Below are positions 1 through 9,900 of a DNA stretch of 64,000 bases, one piece after another (the stretch's first letter is position 1; every line of letters starts with the position of its first letter). Source of the stretch: Polyangia bacterium (GTDB lineage Bacteria > Myxococcota_A > Polyangia > Nannocystales > Nannocystaceae); the NCBI GenBank assembly GCA_030430565.1, contig JAUIKS010000001.1:1-64000 (forward strand), written 5' to 3'. The position numbers and the translations under genes are program-made. The notes under the pieces are model-generated. The model was not told the origin of the DNA. It did not search any database and saw nothing but the letters and a program-made list of their open reading frames with translations.

Positions 1-268
1 GCGTGTCCATCACGCCGATGCCGCGGGGGCTTTCGCGATCACGCAGCGATCCGTGGGGATTGCTCGGGGACACGGAGTGGCTCCGCTCTGTCGCGAAAAT
101 TGGATCCGCTTTTCGTCGCGACTGAAGTCAAAGTCGACTCCTTGATGATCGGCGCGCATCGACGTCACGGCTGACTCGTCCGGCCGGGATGTTTCGCGTG
201 CTCGGACCATTCTCTGGGCTTCATCCGCCAACGTCGTGATCGCGCACCTCTAGCGAGCAGGCCGGTCA

Positions 269-664
269 TTAAGCTGGTCCTCCGAACAGATCGACAAGGG
301 CTCGCCAGGGCGCGCCCGCGGCTGCGGCGTAGCGAGCCGCGTCTTTCAGGCGACCCGCCGTGAAGTGCTCGAGCGCGAATTGTGCTTCGGGCGCGCCGAG
401 AAGCTGCTCAAGTGCGTGTACCTGGATCAGCTCGACGCGTCGCGTCGGCCCGAGCGAGGACGGCGCGATCAAAAGTTGGTGCGTCTCGACGCGCGGCCCA
501 ATCCAGGCGTAGGCGTGGACCGCCCCACGCACGATCAACTCTACGCGGCCACCATCACGCAGACGGAAGACGGCGGCGTGACTGGAGTCGGTGAGTTTGG
601 GATCTGCGAAGCCGTGATCCAAACGAATCACGTTGATGGGCGGGTCGGTGGGCGGCGTTGTCAT
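269..664 (-). CDS. hypothetical protein, 131 aa
   Basis: I do not recognise this family. The protein is 131 aa, soluble-looking, without a signal peptide or membrane segment. The N-terminal two thirds looks beta-rich (residues about 10-75 with alternating hydrophobics), and the C-terminal third is alanine-rich and helical. The ATG at 664 is preceded, reading leftward, by a GAGGAGA ribosome-binding site about 7 nt away, which supports it as a real start. It is transcribed divergently from the XRE regulator at 807, with a 142-bp AT-richer gap between them. The pairing suggests the regulator may control it, but nothing shows what it does. Confidence 0.6.
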   Translation of the reverse strand: MTTPPTDPPINVIRLDHGFADPKLTDSSHAAVFRLRDGGRVELIVRGAVHAYAWIGPRVETHQLLIAPSSLGPTRRVELIQVHALEQLLGAPEAQFALEHFTAGRLKDAARYAAAAGAPWRALVDLFGGPA

Positions 665-770
665 GGTCGAGTCTCCTCGTTCCGGTCTCGGCAGCAGGTG
701 GCATCCTACGCCATTAATGACATAATGATAAACTGTTGAACCAAGATGGTATTTCCTGAGCGAAGTCGCC

Positions 771-787
771 CGATTTTCTCGAAATCG
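771..787. promoter_or_regulatory. inverted repeat upstream of the XRE regulator gene
   Basis: CGATTT and AAATCG are separated by 5 nt, about 20 nt before the ATG at 807 and inside the divergent intergenic region. The flanking 665-770 stretch is distinctly AT-richer than the rest of the window. XRE-type regulators often bind short palindromes in their own promoters, so this is a candidate autoregulatory operator. It is inferred only from symmetry and position. Confidence 0.35.
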
Positions 788-806
788 CCCATGTTATCGT
801 CCGCTC

Positions 807-1091
807 ATGTCCCCTGCCCAGTGCAAGGCGGCGCGATACCTCCTTGGGTGGTCAGCGCGACAACTCGCGGCCGCCGCGGAAGTCTCACACGCGACTCTCT
901 TGGCGTTTGAGGGCTCAAAGAAGGATACGAATCCGCGAACTGTGCGCGCAATCCGCGAGGCGCTTGAGAGCGCGGGAGCCGATTTTGTGGGGAAAGGTTC
1001 TATGTCCCAGGCCGAGGCTACTGAAGTTCGCCTGGCCGATGGCTCTGCGGTTCGACTTCGCGCGTCCCGAGGCCCGAACACCTCGTCGTAG
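807..1091 (+). CDS. XRE-family helix-turn-helix regulator, 94 aa
   Basis: This is a small DNA-binding regulator. Residues about 4-60 form a Cro/C1-type helix-turn-helix: an opening SPAQCKAARYLLGWS, then the turn and recognition helix around EVSHATLLAFE, then a helix of the RTVRAIREALESAG type. This opening is typical of short single-domain regulators often found near mobile or accessory DNA. The C-terminal 35 residues are a charged tail of no known function. No clear Shine-Dalgarno precedes the ATG; the start is chosen because the conserved HTH begins immediately. It diverges from the 131-aa unknown gene and sits beside transposase relics, so an accessory-element origin is plausible. Confidence 0.85.
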   Translation: MSPAQCKAARYLLGWSARQLAAAAEVSHATLLAFEGSKKDTNPRTVRAIREALESAGADFVGKGSMSQAEATEVRLADGSAVRLRASRGPNTSS

Positions 1092-1280
1092 GAGGTCACG
1101 ATGCTTGCGCCAATTGCGCAGGTGCTGTGAAGGCCATGCTCGGGTTCGCAGGCCATGCTGACCGCTCCCCATGTCGAGCAGCTAGCGACCGCGATCGCCA
1201 GCACGCTCACTCGACGAAACGCGTCGCCACCCGACGGCCCTGCGTAGTCGCGCGCTCGTGCACTCGCCGTGTCAGCGCGC

Positions 1281-2146
1281 TCACGACCGGAACACAGGTC
1301 GACCCCAGAGGTAGCCGTAGGTCACGTTCCCGTGCTCGGTCACCGTACCGAGCGCGACCGTGCGTCCATTGGAGCGCAGCACGAACGGCTCGCCGATCGG
1401 CAGCGGCACCGGCCGACGCAACGTGAACTCGTGGATGCAGGGCGTATCGCCGGACAACACCATCACCGGGTTCGTATCGTTTTTCACCAACACGCTCGTG
1501 ACCTCGACCGTATGCGCGTGGAGCTGCGGTCGAAACCCTTGGTAGGACGCGTCCACCCTCGCCCGTGCTGAGGGGGCGCACCGTGGCGCGCAGCTCATCG
1601 CAGATCGCCCTGTTTTCACGGAGGCACAGCACGTGACCGCGCTGCACCTCGGCAGCCCCTGTCCCCCTCGATCAACACGCCGGTCGGATCGCCGGCCCGC
1701 ACACGCTCAACCGGCCGACGCGCGCAGTGGACCGCGCGTACCCGGCCTCGCCAGGGTACACGCCCCCCGACGATCTCAACCTCGCTGTCAACCGCGATCG
1801 AGCCGCGACCGATACGCCCCGTGACGATCACGCAGCGGCGCGCGGCGCCCACACGCCCGTTGAGGTCGCCCCGGTACTGGAACGTGTCCTCGACCGCCAT
1901 CCAGAGCGGCCCGCGGCGCTCGTGGACCGGCAGCGGGAGCGCGTCGCAGGCGTCGACCAACGCCCACAACGCGTCAGCCTCGAGGCCGTCGTGGTCGGCG
2001 CCCGCGAGCACGCGAGCCGGCGCGCCGCGGATCACCGCGACCGTGTCGCCGTCGAGCCCACAGCTGTTGAGCAGCTCACGCGCGTCGAGCTCGGCCCAGT
2101 CGATCACCTCCGCGTCGTCGCCCGCGAGCGCGTCGGTCTCGCTCAC
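1281..2146 (-). pseudogene. degraded, 5'-truncated EF-Tu (tuf) relic
   Basis: Reading leftward from 2146, the translation follows elongation factor Tu from the end of the GTPase domain. An ELDARELLNSCGLDGD stretch matches the helix after the NKxD motif, then comes VIRGAPARVL and a WALVDACDALPLPV match, and then domain II (VIVTGRIGRGSIAVDSEVEIVG). The similarity then shifts frame near 1650 (QRGHVLCLRENRAICDELRA) and shifts again near 1600 to a domain III-like segment ending SNGRTVALGTVTE. At least two frameshifts and the loss of the P-loop half show it is not functional. It abuts an ISKra4-type remnant, which may mark the breakpoint. An intact tuf gene must exist elsewhere. Confidence 0.75.
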
Positions 2147-2182
2147 GAACGGTTGCTCTTCCGTTGTGCGACTGGGGGCCCC

Positions 2183-2560
2183 GACATGGAACTGGCGAAT
2201 GGCCTGGGTCGGCTCCGTGAGCCTCTACGACGCCGATGGCGAGCCCTTGAAGACCGTGCGCTTCGGCGCTGACGCGACCGCTCCTCGTCAGCAACTCGTC
2301 GACCGCGTCTGCGCCGAGGTCAAGTCCGTGCTCGACAACAACCCCGGTATCCCTGTCGTCTGCGTCCAGGACGGCGCCAAGGACCTTCAGCCGCTACCTG
2401 CGCCCTCATGCAGCTACGCGTCAAACGCCCCGGTATGTCCTGGGAGACTGCCGGCCTCAACGGCATTCTCGCCCTCCGGTCCTTCGTGCTCGCCGATCGA
2501 TGGCACCTCGCCTGGCCCTCCTTCGCCGCGAACTTCCGGCAGAAGGTCCGCGCCGCTTGA
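2183..2560 (+). pseudogene. ISKra4-family transposase remnant (internal deletion)
   Basis: Two fragments on the plus strand resemble the catalytic and C-terminal parts of ISKra4-type transposases. The first, about 2188-2394, contains RMAWVGSVSLYDADGEPLKT and a later PVVCVQDGAKDL, corresponding to the DDE-fold strand with its conserved Asp. The second, about 2408-2560 in another frame, contains MSWETAGLNGILALRS and ends FRQKVRAA before a TGA, like the family C-terminus. The region between them is missing, so the gene is deleted and frameshifted. No terminal inverted repeats were identified. The assignment rests on recalled family motifs. Confidence 0.6.
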
Positions 2561-2582
2561 TCAGGCTCGCATCCGCACCCCC

Positions 2583-3173
2583 TTACGCCTTGCGCTCTCG
2601 CTCCTCGGCCGGATCCCACAGCCGACCGATGCTCCCGAAGTCCACCTACGCGACCTCGCCGGGCTGCGTCGTCACCGGGATCGCCACGTCCGCCGCCCGC
2701 ACGCCCGCTGCGTTCTTCAGCCGCGCGCACAGCCGCTTGATCGCCGACAAGCTGCCCTTAAAGTCCTGTTCCTCGAGGCGCAGCCGATCGTAGATCGCCT
2801 TCGGCTTCGCGTTCTTGTCCAGCATCCCCTGGACCTTCGCGGTCCACTTCTCAACGCTCGACTTGTGCTGGACCGCCGGCTTGTACTCTGCGTGCTCCGC
2901 CGCCGCCTGCTTCAGCTCCTCCAGCGTCGGAAGCTCGTCCGGGCCTTGCAGCTTCCCCGCCAGCGACAGCGCCAGCCGGTACCGCCGCTCCGTGTTCCTG
3001 ATCGCGCCGTTGCGCCGCTTCGAGCCCCAGGTAAAATTCTCAGGGAGCAGAAGCGTGAACGTGCCGGGCTTCGGTGGTTCGGGCTCCGCGAGCAGCGCCC
3101 CTACAAATGGGCCCACCGGGTAGTTCTCGTCGTTGGCGATCCTGTCCGATTTCTTGTCGTTGTCGTTGTTCAC
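2583..3173 (-). pseudogene. IS21-type transposase (IstA-like) remnant with in-frame stops
   Basis: The open frame 2646-3173 encodes 175 aa. From about residue 95 it looks like an IstA N-terminal region: AIYDRLRLEEQDFKGSLSAI, then VAIPVTTQPGEVA. The frame then hits TAG exactly where the family continues with Q-VDFG, and the same frame reads on as VDFGSIGRLWDPAEERERKA before TAA at about 2583. Similarity ends there. The first 90 residues are charged and unrecognised and may be unrelated sequence. No istB-like ATPase follows. The element is therefore dead and fragmentary. Confidence 0.6.
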
Positions 3174-3676
3174 GATCCCGTCGTTGTCTCGCCCCCCTTG
3201 GTCAGTTCATCATCCTCGCCCGGCCCTTTGCGGATCCGGTTGAGGCGGCAACTACCCTGCCACAGGGGGGGGACCGCGAGCAGAAGGCCCACGGACAGGG
3301 GCAACAGGGTCAGGGTCAGAAGGGGGCGAAGAATCGCATAAAAACGCTTGCGCTATCGCGCCCTCCTGGCGTTTGATGTCCGCAGGTTTGCGACCGGTCT
3401 GCCGGAACGGCTGACATGAAAAGTCGCATTGCGCCCCTACGCACACGACAAGAATCTCTGGCACATCTACATCCGCCTCATGAACCCAAGCCTGACCCCC
3501 CCCGGCGTCAAAACGCCGAGACACGGGTGCAGCTCACCACTGCGGTCGCGCGTTCTCTCGCCGCAAACAGGGACCAGGACGTCTTCGCAGAGTGATTCCG
3601 TCCTGGCTGACGAGCCATCCTCAGCGGCCGTCGCGCTTCGCGTCCTGGGAAATCATTGGACGGGAAATTGACGACC
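3174..3676. other. no recognisable gene (relic-rich border)
   Basis: This 503-bp stretch lies between the IstA-like remnant and the truncated kinase. Open frames in it have no recognisable homology and no convincing starts. It contains a G-run near 3266 and purine-rich low-complexity sequence at about 3285-3335. No tRNA, terminator or intact inverted repeat was seen. Confidence 0.5.
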
Positions 3677-4327
3677 ATGGACGGCGCCCAAACGGTCCTG
3701 GCACCAACGCTCGCGGCCAACCGCTGCGTTCACGCGGTGAGTTCCGAGCACGCCTGCGACGTGAGCGGTGTCGTCCGCGCGATGGGCTCGTCGCCTGCCG
3801 TGGTCGAAGGGATCGCCGGCGAACTCATACGGACGCAGATCGCGTCCAAGGTGTTCGGCGGGCCGCCGGCCAAGGTCGGCCGGTTCACGATCCTCGACGA
3901 ACTCGGAGCCGGCGGTATGGGGATCGTCCTGAGCGCGTACGACGAGAAGCTCGACCGTCGCGTCGCGCTCAAATTTCTCCACCAACGCGGCGTTCACGAC
4001 TCCGGCTATCATCGTCGCCTCGTCCGCGAGGCGCAAGCCATGGCCCGCCTGTCGCACCCCAACGTCGTGACCGTGCACGATATCGGCATCTTCGACTCGA
4101 GCCTGTTCGTAGCAATGGAGTTCGTGAGAGGCCGCAACCTCCGCGACTGGCTCACCGAGGCTCAACGTGAACAAGGCGAAATCCTCAGCGTGTTTTCGCA
4201 GGCAGGTGAGGGCCTCGCGGCCGTGCACGCGGCCGGGATCATCCACCGTGATTTCAAACCAGATACCGAGCCCGCCCGAGCCCGGAAGGCCGTCAACACC
4301 CCGCAGCACGCTTCTCGTCATGTCTGA
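3677..4327 (+). pseudogene. truncated Ser/Thr protein kinase (N-lobe and start of catalytic loop only)
   Basis: This encodes 216 aa of a eukaryote-like (Pkn-type) kinase. After a 60-residue N-terminal region the glycine loop reads LGAGGMGIVLSAYD, followed by the invariant lysine in VALKFL, the alpha-C glutamate in LVREAQAMARLSHPN, the hinge in VAMEFVRGRNL, and the catalytic loop HRDFKPD. Family members continue with N-V-L, a DFG motif and the C-lobe. Here the sequence turns into an unrelated 20-residue tail and stops. Lacking the Mg-binding Asn, DFG and the whole C-lobe, it should be inactive. The ATG at 3677 is chosen over an upstream TTG at 3656; no strong RBS is visible. The break probably marks a recombination junction at the edge of the biosynthetic locus. 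Confidence 0.8.
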
Positions 4328-5064
4328 GGCGGTCTCCCGGGCTCTTGTTGTGCCCATGGGAGTACGCGTCAGACCGTGCCGCGACGCGAATCTGTGCAAG
4401 TTGCTTGGCACAGAGCGGGCAACGCCTGGAGAGCTTCCCCTCTCGCCTGGCTTGGCTTGGCTTGGCTTGGCTTGGCGTGGCGTGGCTTGTTCGGTTCGCG
4501 CGATGACGAACGGCCAGCTCGGCCGTTCGCGAGTTCTCGACCCGCGTCCGTCGGTGCTCACCCACCGGCCAAACGCCAGCGTCGGTCGTCGACCCACATC
4601 GTGACTCGCCCGTCGTATGGTTCGATTCGGCCGCGAAACCGATGGTCGATCACCGAGATCGCTACGGTCCGTGCTCCCCCGTCAACCGACGCCAGAGTTG
4701 GGTGATTCGCGCGAGCGCGCTCGAGAGGGACGAGACACCCGAGAAGCCGACAGACAGAGCCCACGAGGTCGCCATCGTGGCGGGGGCTGTGCTCGACTTC
4801 GGTGTCCGCGTCGCGTATTCGCGTGGGCTCCTGTCACTCGAAGACTTCGAGAGCTCGGTCGACTTCGTTTCGTGCGTTGACGCCGGGTCGTCCGATGATT
4901 GTACTTTTCGTCGCAGCGTCATCACATCCAACCTCAGACCAACCCATTGTAGAGACGCGGGCGAGCGAGCGATGTGACACACGAACGGTGTGACTCCTAG
5001 GAGCGTGTCCGAGTAATCCCCACGACGCCATGCACCGCCAGGAGCGACGTGCTGGGTGCGACTA
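4328..5064. other. no recognisable gene; spacer between kinase relic and biosynthetic operon
   Basis: This 737-bp stretch has open frames of up to about 110 codons on both strands (for example 4642-4977 plus), but none has recognisable similarity. It holds a CTTGG microsatellite (4446-4490) and a perfect CTCCTAGGAG palindrome at 4997-5006. The palindrome lies about 60 nt beyond the stop of the last operon gene. It is not followed by a T-run, so I do not call it a terminator. Confidence 0.5.
4446..4490. repeat. CTTGG pentanucleotide tandem repeat
   Basis: Five perfect consecutive CTTGG units (4451-4475) are flanked by variants CCTGG, CGTGG, CGTGG and CTTGT. It lies outside any supported gene. 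Such a short-period array could vary in copy number by slippage. Confidence 0.9.
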
Positions 5065-6990
5065 TCAGACTGCGGTCCAGACTGGCATAATGCTGGTCAT
5101 CTTGTGGAGCCGGTCCTGGCAATACGCGAAGTTATCCGCCAGGGGTTTCGCCTCCATATACGGCAATTGCGTGGTGCGGTACCTGACCCTCAGGAGGCGC
5201 GGCGCCGCGACTTGCTCGAGGCTGAGCAGCCGCGCTGCTCGTCCGCGGTACCGCTCGGGCACCTCGATTGTGTAGCCGTCATGCTCTACGGAGCGCGCTC
5301 GCAACAGCGACAACGCGGCGCGCATATCGATAATCGGCGTATTTCTGTAAACGTGCGGCCGGTTGAGCAAGTCGAGCTCGAACATGAATTCGAGCGCTTC
5401 ATCTCCCCAGTACGGGCGCGATCGCATGAAGTCTCTCAGGAGCCTGTCGAAGCGCGCCCGATCTTCATGCAGCGCGTAGTGGAGGACGCCGCCGATTGAG
5501 CTGAACTTGTGCTGCGCCGATGTCCTCAAGGTGCTCTCTATGTGCGCGATGTATCCGTTGCTCTCCGCGCGCTCGCAGTAATCCGAGAAGTCCGAGATCA
5601 GCTCGTCGAAGCTCGCTGCCCCGGTCGAGCAGAGATGTCGCCCCACGAACCGGAGCCCGCGGACGCTGTACAGGCTCGTGAGGTGATACGCGAAGCGCAG
5701 GCCCTCCGCGTAGTCCGCGTCGCTCACGTCCCGGGTCCTGACGACGATCTGGGCCTCGCTGTTCGGATCGGGATCCTCGATCGTCACGAGCCCGTGCTCC
5801 TCACGCTGCTCGTCCATCTCGACGTTGTTGATCAGCAGCAGGGGGTAGACAATGAACGAGTCCGCCCCGAGGCTGCAGAGCTCACCGAGACCGCGCTTGA
5901 ACGAGCTCAGCGTCTCGCCCGGAAGCGGCCAGATCATCTCGAGGAACGACGACTGCCGCCGCTCGTTCAGGACGCGCTGCAGCTCGATGTAGCTGCGCGA
6001 TTTGATGTTGCTGCGCTTCACGCGATCGAGCGCTCGCGGGCTCATCGTCTGGAGCGAGATGGGCTGCGTGGCCACCAGGCCCGCGTCGTCGAGCACTCTC
6101 GTGATCTCGGTGACGCGCTCGGGCGTGTTCTTGGACGAGCTGAAGTAGACGGTCAGCGGAGCGCCGAACCTCTCTCTGCACTCCGCGAGGTGCCGCGCGA
6201 TCTCGACGTCTCGCCTCAGCATCCCGAAGTTGGCGTCCGCGATGAAGATGTACGGGACCCCCCGCTCGCTGAGCCAGGTCAGCTCTTCGAACACCCGATC
6301 CTCATGGAACCGGTGCACCTTCGCGTTGGTCGCGGCTCCCCAGTAACAATACGTACACCGAAACGGGCAGCCGCGGTTCGTCTCGACGACCGCCCAAACG
6401 TACTGATCTCGAGCGTCGAGGTACCCGTCGAGGTAGGGGGAAGGGAGCTCGTCCAGGTCACGAACTCGCTCCTGCTTGGGTGTCGTGATGAGCTCACCGT
6501 CCCGGTAGAAGCTCATCCCGTTCACCGCGCTGAACTCGGGCTCTCCGCTGGCGAGTTGCGCGAGGTAGTTCGTGAAGGTGTACTCTCCCTCGCCGTTACA
6601 GAGGACCAAGCTCGGATGCTCAGGGGCTAGGTAGTACTCCGACTTGTTCATCACCTGCGGCCCTCCGAGCATCACGTGAGCCCCGGGGCGGCGGGCGAAG
6701 AGACGCGCGAGCAGGCGTCTCACGAGCCCCGTGTTCCACACGTAGCAGGAGAACGCGTAGACCTCGGCCTCGACCGCGTCGAAGCGCTCCGTGATCCCCG
6801 GATCGCCGACCCGGTACGAGTGCTTCTCGAAGTCGAAGGAGCGTCTCACCAAGGGGCTGCTGCAGGCGGTCGCCTCGAGGTACCCAGACGCGAGCGGAAA
6901 GACTCCTTGAAAAACCGGGAACTCGAAAAACGCGACACGTCGCTTCGGCATCGGTGTTGTCTCAAGAAACGAAAAACCGCTCGCTGTCAT
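5065..6990 (-). CDS. cobalamin-binding-type radical SAM enzyme, probable methyltransferase, 641 aa
   Basis: Residues about 15-165 form a Rossmann-like B12-binding-type domain (FFEFPVFQGVFPLASGYLEA, then VMLGGPQVMN). It is followed by a radical SAM barrel with the cluster motif CPFRCTYC at about residue 207, in the context NRGCPFRCTYCYWG. Later come FIADANFGML and SFLEMIWPLPGETLSSF, which fit the B12-radical SAM superfamily. The C-terminal 200 residues form the extra helical domain common in NRPS-associated members. Such enzymes usually methylate unactivated carbons using methylcobalamin and SAM. The ATG overlaps the upstream NRPS stop (ATGA), so it is the last gene of the operon. The substrate is unknown; methylation of the peptide product or a carrier-bound residue is inferred from context. 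Confidence 0.8.
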   Translation of the reverse strand: MTASGFSFLETTPMPKRRVAFFEFPVFQGVFPLASGYLEATACSSPLVRRSFDFEKHSYRVGDPGITERFDAVEAEVYAFSCYVWNTGLVRRLLARLFARRPGAHVMLGGPQVMNKSEYYLAPEHPSLVLCNGEGEYTFTNYLAQLASGEPEFSAVNGMSFYRDGELITTPKQERVRDLDELPSPYLDGYLDARDQYVWAVVETNRGCPFRCTYCYWGAATNAKVHRFHEDRVFEELTWLSERGVPYIFIADANFGMLRRDVEIARHLAECRERFGAPLTVYFSSSKNTPERVTEITRVLDDAGLVATQPISLQTMSPRALDRVKRSNIKSRSYIELQRVLNERRQSSFLEMIWPLPGETLSSFKRGLGELCSLGADSFIVYPLLLINNVEMDEQREEHGLVTIEDPDPNSEAQIVVRTRDVSDADYAEGLRFAYHLTSLYSVRGLRFVGRHLCSTGAASFDELISDFSDYCERAESNGYIAHIESTLRTSAQHKFSSIGGVLHYALHEDRARFDRLLRDFMRSRPYWGDEALEFMFELDLLNRPHVYRNTPIIDMRAALSLLRARSVEHDGYTIEVPERYRGRAARLLSLEQVAAPRLLRVRYRTTQLPYMEAKPLADNFAYCQDRLHKMTSIMPVWTAV

Positions 6991-9900
6991 CCTGACTCCC
7001 CGCTCGCGCTGGCGACCGTCATCGAGAATCGCTCGATCGCCTCGAGATATGTGGCGATCGTCTCGGCGACGAACAAGTCGATGTCGTACTCGATCGTCAG
7101 CCCGACGCCGTCGCGTGTCTCGACCGCGAAGAACACGAGGTCGAACTTGGATGTCTCAAACTCGAGCTGGAACGGCCGCGCCCGCGAGAGCACGCTCGCG
7201 TCGTCGTCTTCGAGGGCCGGGACGTCCGCGTGAATCCGGTCGAGCTCGACCCGCACGTCGTTGAAGTTCTGGAACGCGTAGACGACGTTGATGAGCGGCT
7301 GCCAGTTGCTCGTCCGCTCGGGCTTGAGGAGCCGCACGAGCCGATCAAAGGGATACGACTGGTGTTCGAAGGCCTCGTGAACGCTATGGTTTACCTGCCC
7401 GACCAGCTCCTCGATCGTCATCTCCTCGTGGAAGGTCGTGCGGATCACGAGGATGTTGACAAAGAAGCCGATCATCGCCTCAAGCTCGGCGTGGTCGCGG
7501 TTGGCGGTGCCGATGCCGACGCAGATGTCGGCGTGACCCGTGAGCTGGTGGAGGAGCAGTTGGATCACCGACAGGAGCACGGTCGACAGCGTCGCCCCGT
7601 GAACGGCCGCGCACCGCCGCAGCCCAGCGACCACCTCGGGCGACAGCGTGCGCCGCTCGACGGCGCCGCGGAAGCTGCGCTCCGATAACCCGGGCTGCCG
7701 GTCGACGGGGAGATTGAGGATCCCGTCAACACCGGCGAGTCGCGAGAGCCAGTAGCGCTCCTCGCGAGCGAAGCCGCGGGTGTTCTGCCACTCGCTGAAG
7801 TCCTTGTACTGGATCCGCAGGGGCCTCAGCGGGTTGGGCAGCCCACGCCGGTAGGCCTCGTAGATGGCGTGAAACTCGCGCCCCAGCACGTTGCTGGACC
7901 AGCCGTCGCCGATGATGTGATGAATGTTGATGAGGAACAGGTGACGCGCCGCTGCGAGCTTGATCAGCGTCACGCGCAGCAGCGGCGGGCGGGCGAGCTC
8001 GAAGGGGGTGACGCTGTCGTCGTGCGCGATCAGGCGCGCGCGCGCCTCGGCGTCGGCGAGGTGGCTGAGATCGACGTAGCGGACGGGGAGCTCGAGCGCA
8101 GGCAGGATCTTCTGCATCGGCGTGCCCTCGTGCACGACGAACGCGGTCCGCAGCGCCTCGTGGCGCTCGACCAACGTGGCGAACGCGCGCGCCACGACGT
8201 GCCGGTCGAGCGCGCCCTGGAGATCGATCGACTCGGGCATGTTGTAGGCCCGCTCGCCCCGCAGTTGATGGAGCAGCCACAGCCTGCTCTGCGCCGCCGA
8301 GAGCTCGTAGAGCGGCTTGTCGACGGCCGGCGCGATCGCGTCGAAGACCGCGACTTCGCCACGCGTCACGAGCGGCGCGAACGCCTCGACGGTGGGGTGC
8401 GTGAACAGCTCGCTGACGGCCAGCTTGACCCCCAGCTCCCGGTGGATCGCGACCATGATCTGAATGGCCTTGAGGCTATGTCCTCCGAGCTCGAAAAAAT
8501 TATCGTCCAGGCCTACGCGGCTGACGCCGAGCGCTCGTCCCCAGATCGCGGCGAGGCGCGCCTCCAGTACGGTAGAGGGCGGGCGGTATCGATCCGCGCG
8601 CAGGCGCGTGGGCTCGCCGGGCGCGGGCAGCCGCGAGGCGTCGAGCTTGCCGCTCGGCGAGAGCGGGAGCCGCTCGAGCTCGACGAAGTAGGACGGCATC
8701 ATCGGCTCCGGCAGGAATTCGCGCAGGCGCCGGCGGAGGGTGGCGGCATCCGGGCGCGGGCCGTTGTGCACCGAGTCGACGGAAAAGTAGGCCGCGAGCT
8801 CGGGCCCTCGCGTGGGCGACTCGATGACCGCCACCGCGACGGCCGCGACGCCGGATAGCCCGGCGAGCACGGCCTCGATCTCCGCGAGCTCGATACGGTG
8901 CCCGCGGAGCTTAACCTGCCGATCTTCGCGCCCGAGGTACTCGAGTTTGCCGTCGGGCAGAACGCGCGCGAGGTCGCCGGTCTTGTAGACGCGCTCGCCG
9001 GGGCGGCGTGGGTCCTCGAGGAATCGCGCCCGCGTGAGCTCGTCTCGGCCCAGGTACCCTCGCGCGACCCCGGCGCCGCCGATGTACAGCTCACCCGAGA
9101 TCCCGATCGGGACGCGTCGCATCACCGCGTCGAGCAGGTAGACGCGGGCGCCGCTAATCGGGCGGCCGATCGGGATCACGCCGCCGCGCGACTCGTGGAG
9201 ATCGACGACACAGCCCACGGTGGCCTCGGTCGGTCCGTACTCGTTGTAGATCTTGATGTCGGGGTTGAGGCGCACGAGCGCGTCGACGTGGTGCTGTCGC
9301 AGCGCGTCGCCGCCGACGATCACGGTCTCCACCGCGGTCGGCGGGAGTTCGAGCGCGGCGATGAGCTCGACGTGGGCTGGGGTCATCTTGACGGTCGAGC
9401 TCTCGACGCTCCCGTCGAACAGCGCCGGGAGCACCGACTCGATGGGCGCGGTCTCCGAGAACACGTGCACGCGTTGACCCCACGTGAGCGGCACGAACAG
9501 GCTGGTGACCGTGAGGTCGTAGGACAGCGAGGTGAACAGGCCGAAGCTGCCGCGCCGGCCACCGGGGCAGTACATCTCGCGGGCCCAGGCGACGTAGCTC
9601 ATGAGGTTCGCGTGCTCGATGACGCAGCCCTTGGGCCGCCCCGTCGAGCCCGAGGTGTAGATGACGTACGCCGCATGCTCGGGCCGCGCGGCGCGGAGCG
9701 GTCTGAGCGATGAGGCCGTGGGCACACGAGCGAGGTCGACCGCGCGCGCACGCCCGTCGGGGAGCATTCTCGCCGAGTCGGCGTCCACGAGGATCGTGGC
9801 GCGTGGGTGCTCGGAGAGGATCGCGGCCACGCGCGCAGGCGGATCACCGGGCTCGATCGGCAGGTACGCCGCGCCGCTCATCAGCGCGCCCAGGACCGCG

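Noticed and set aside
10..231. 73-codon minus-strand frame at the left edge
   Set aside because: It begins with TTG, has no ribosome-binding site and no recognisable similarity; treated as chance.
4642..4977. 111-codon plus-strand frame (and an overlapping minus-strand frame at 4662-4982) in the spacer
   Set aside because: Both strands are open over the same DNA, neither has recognisable similarity or a good start signal.
4997..5006. CTCCTAGGAG palindrome as operon terminator
   Set aside because: Five-bp arms, no loop and no T-run on the transcript; not a credible intrinsic terminator.
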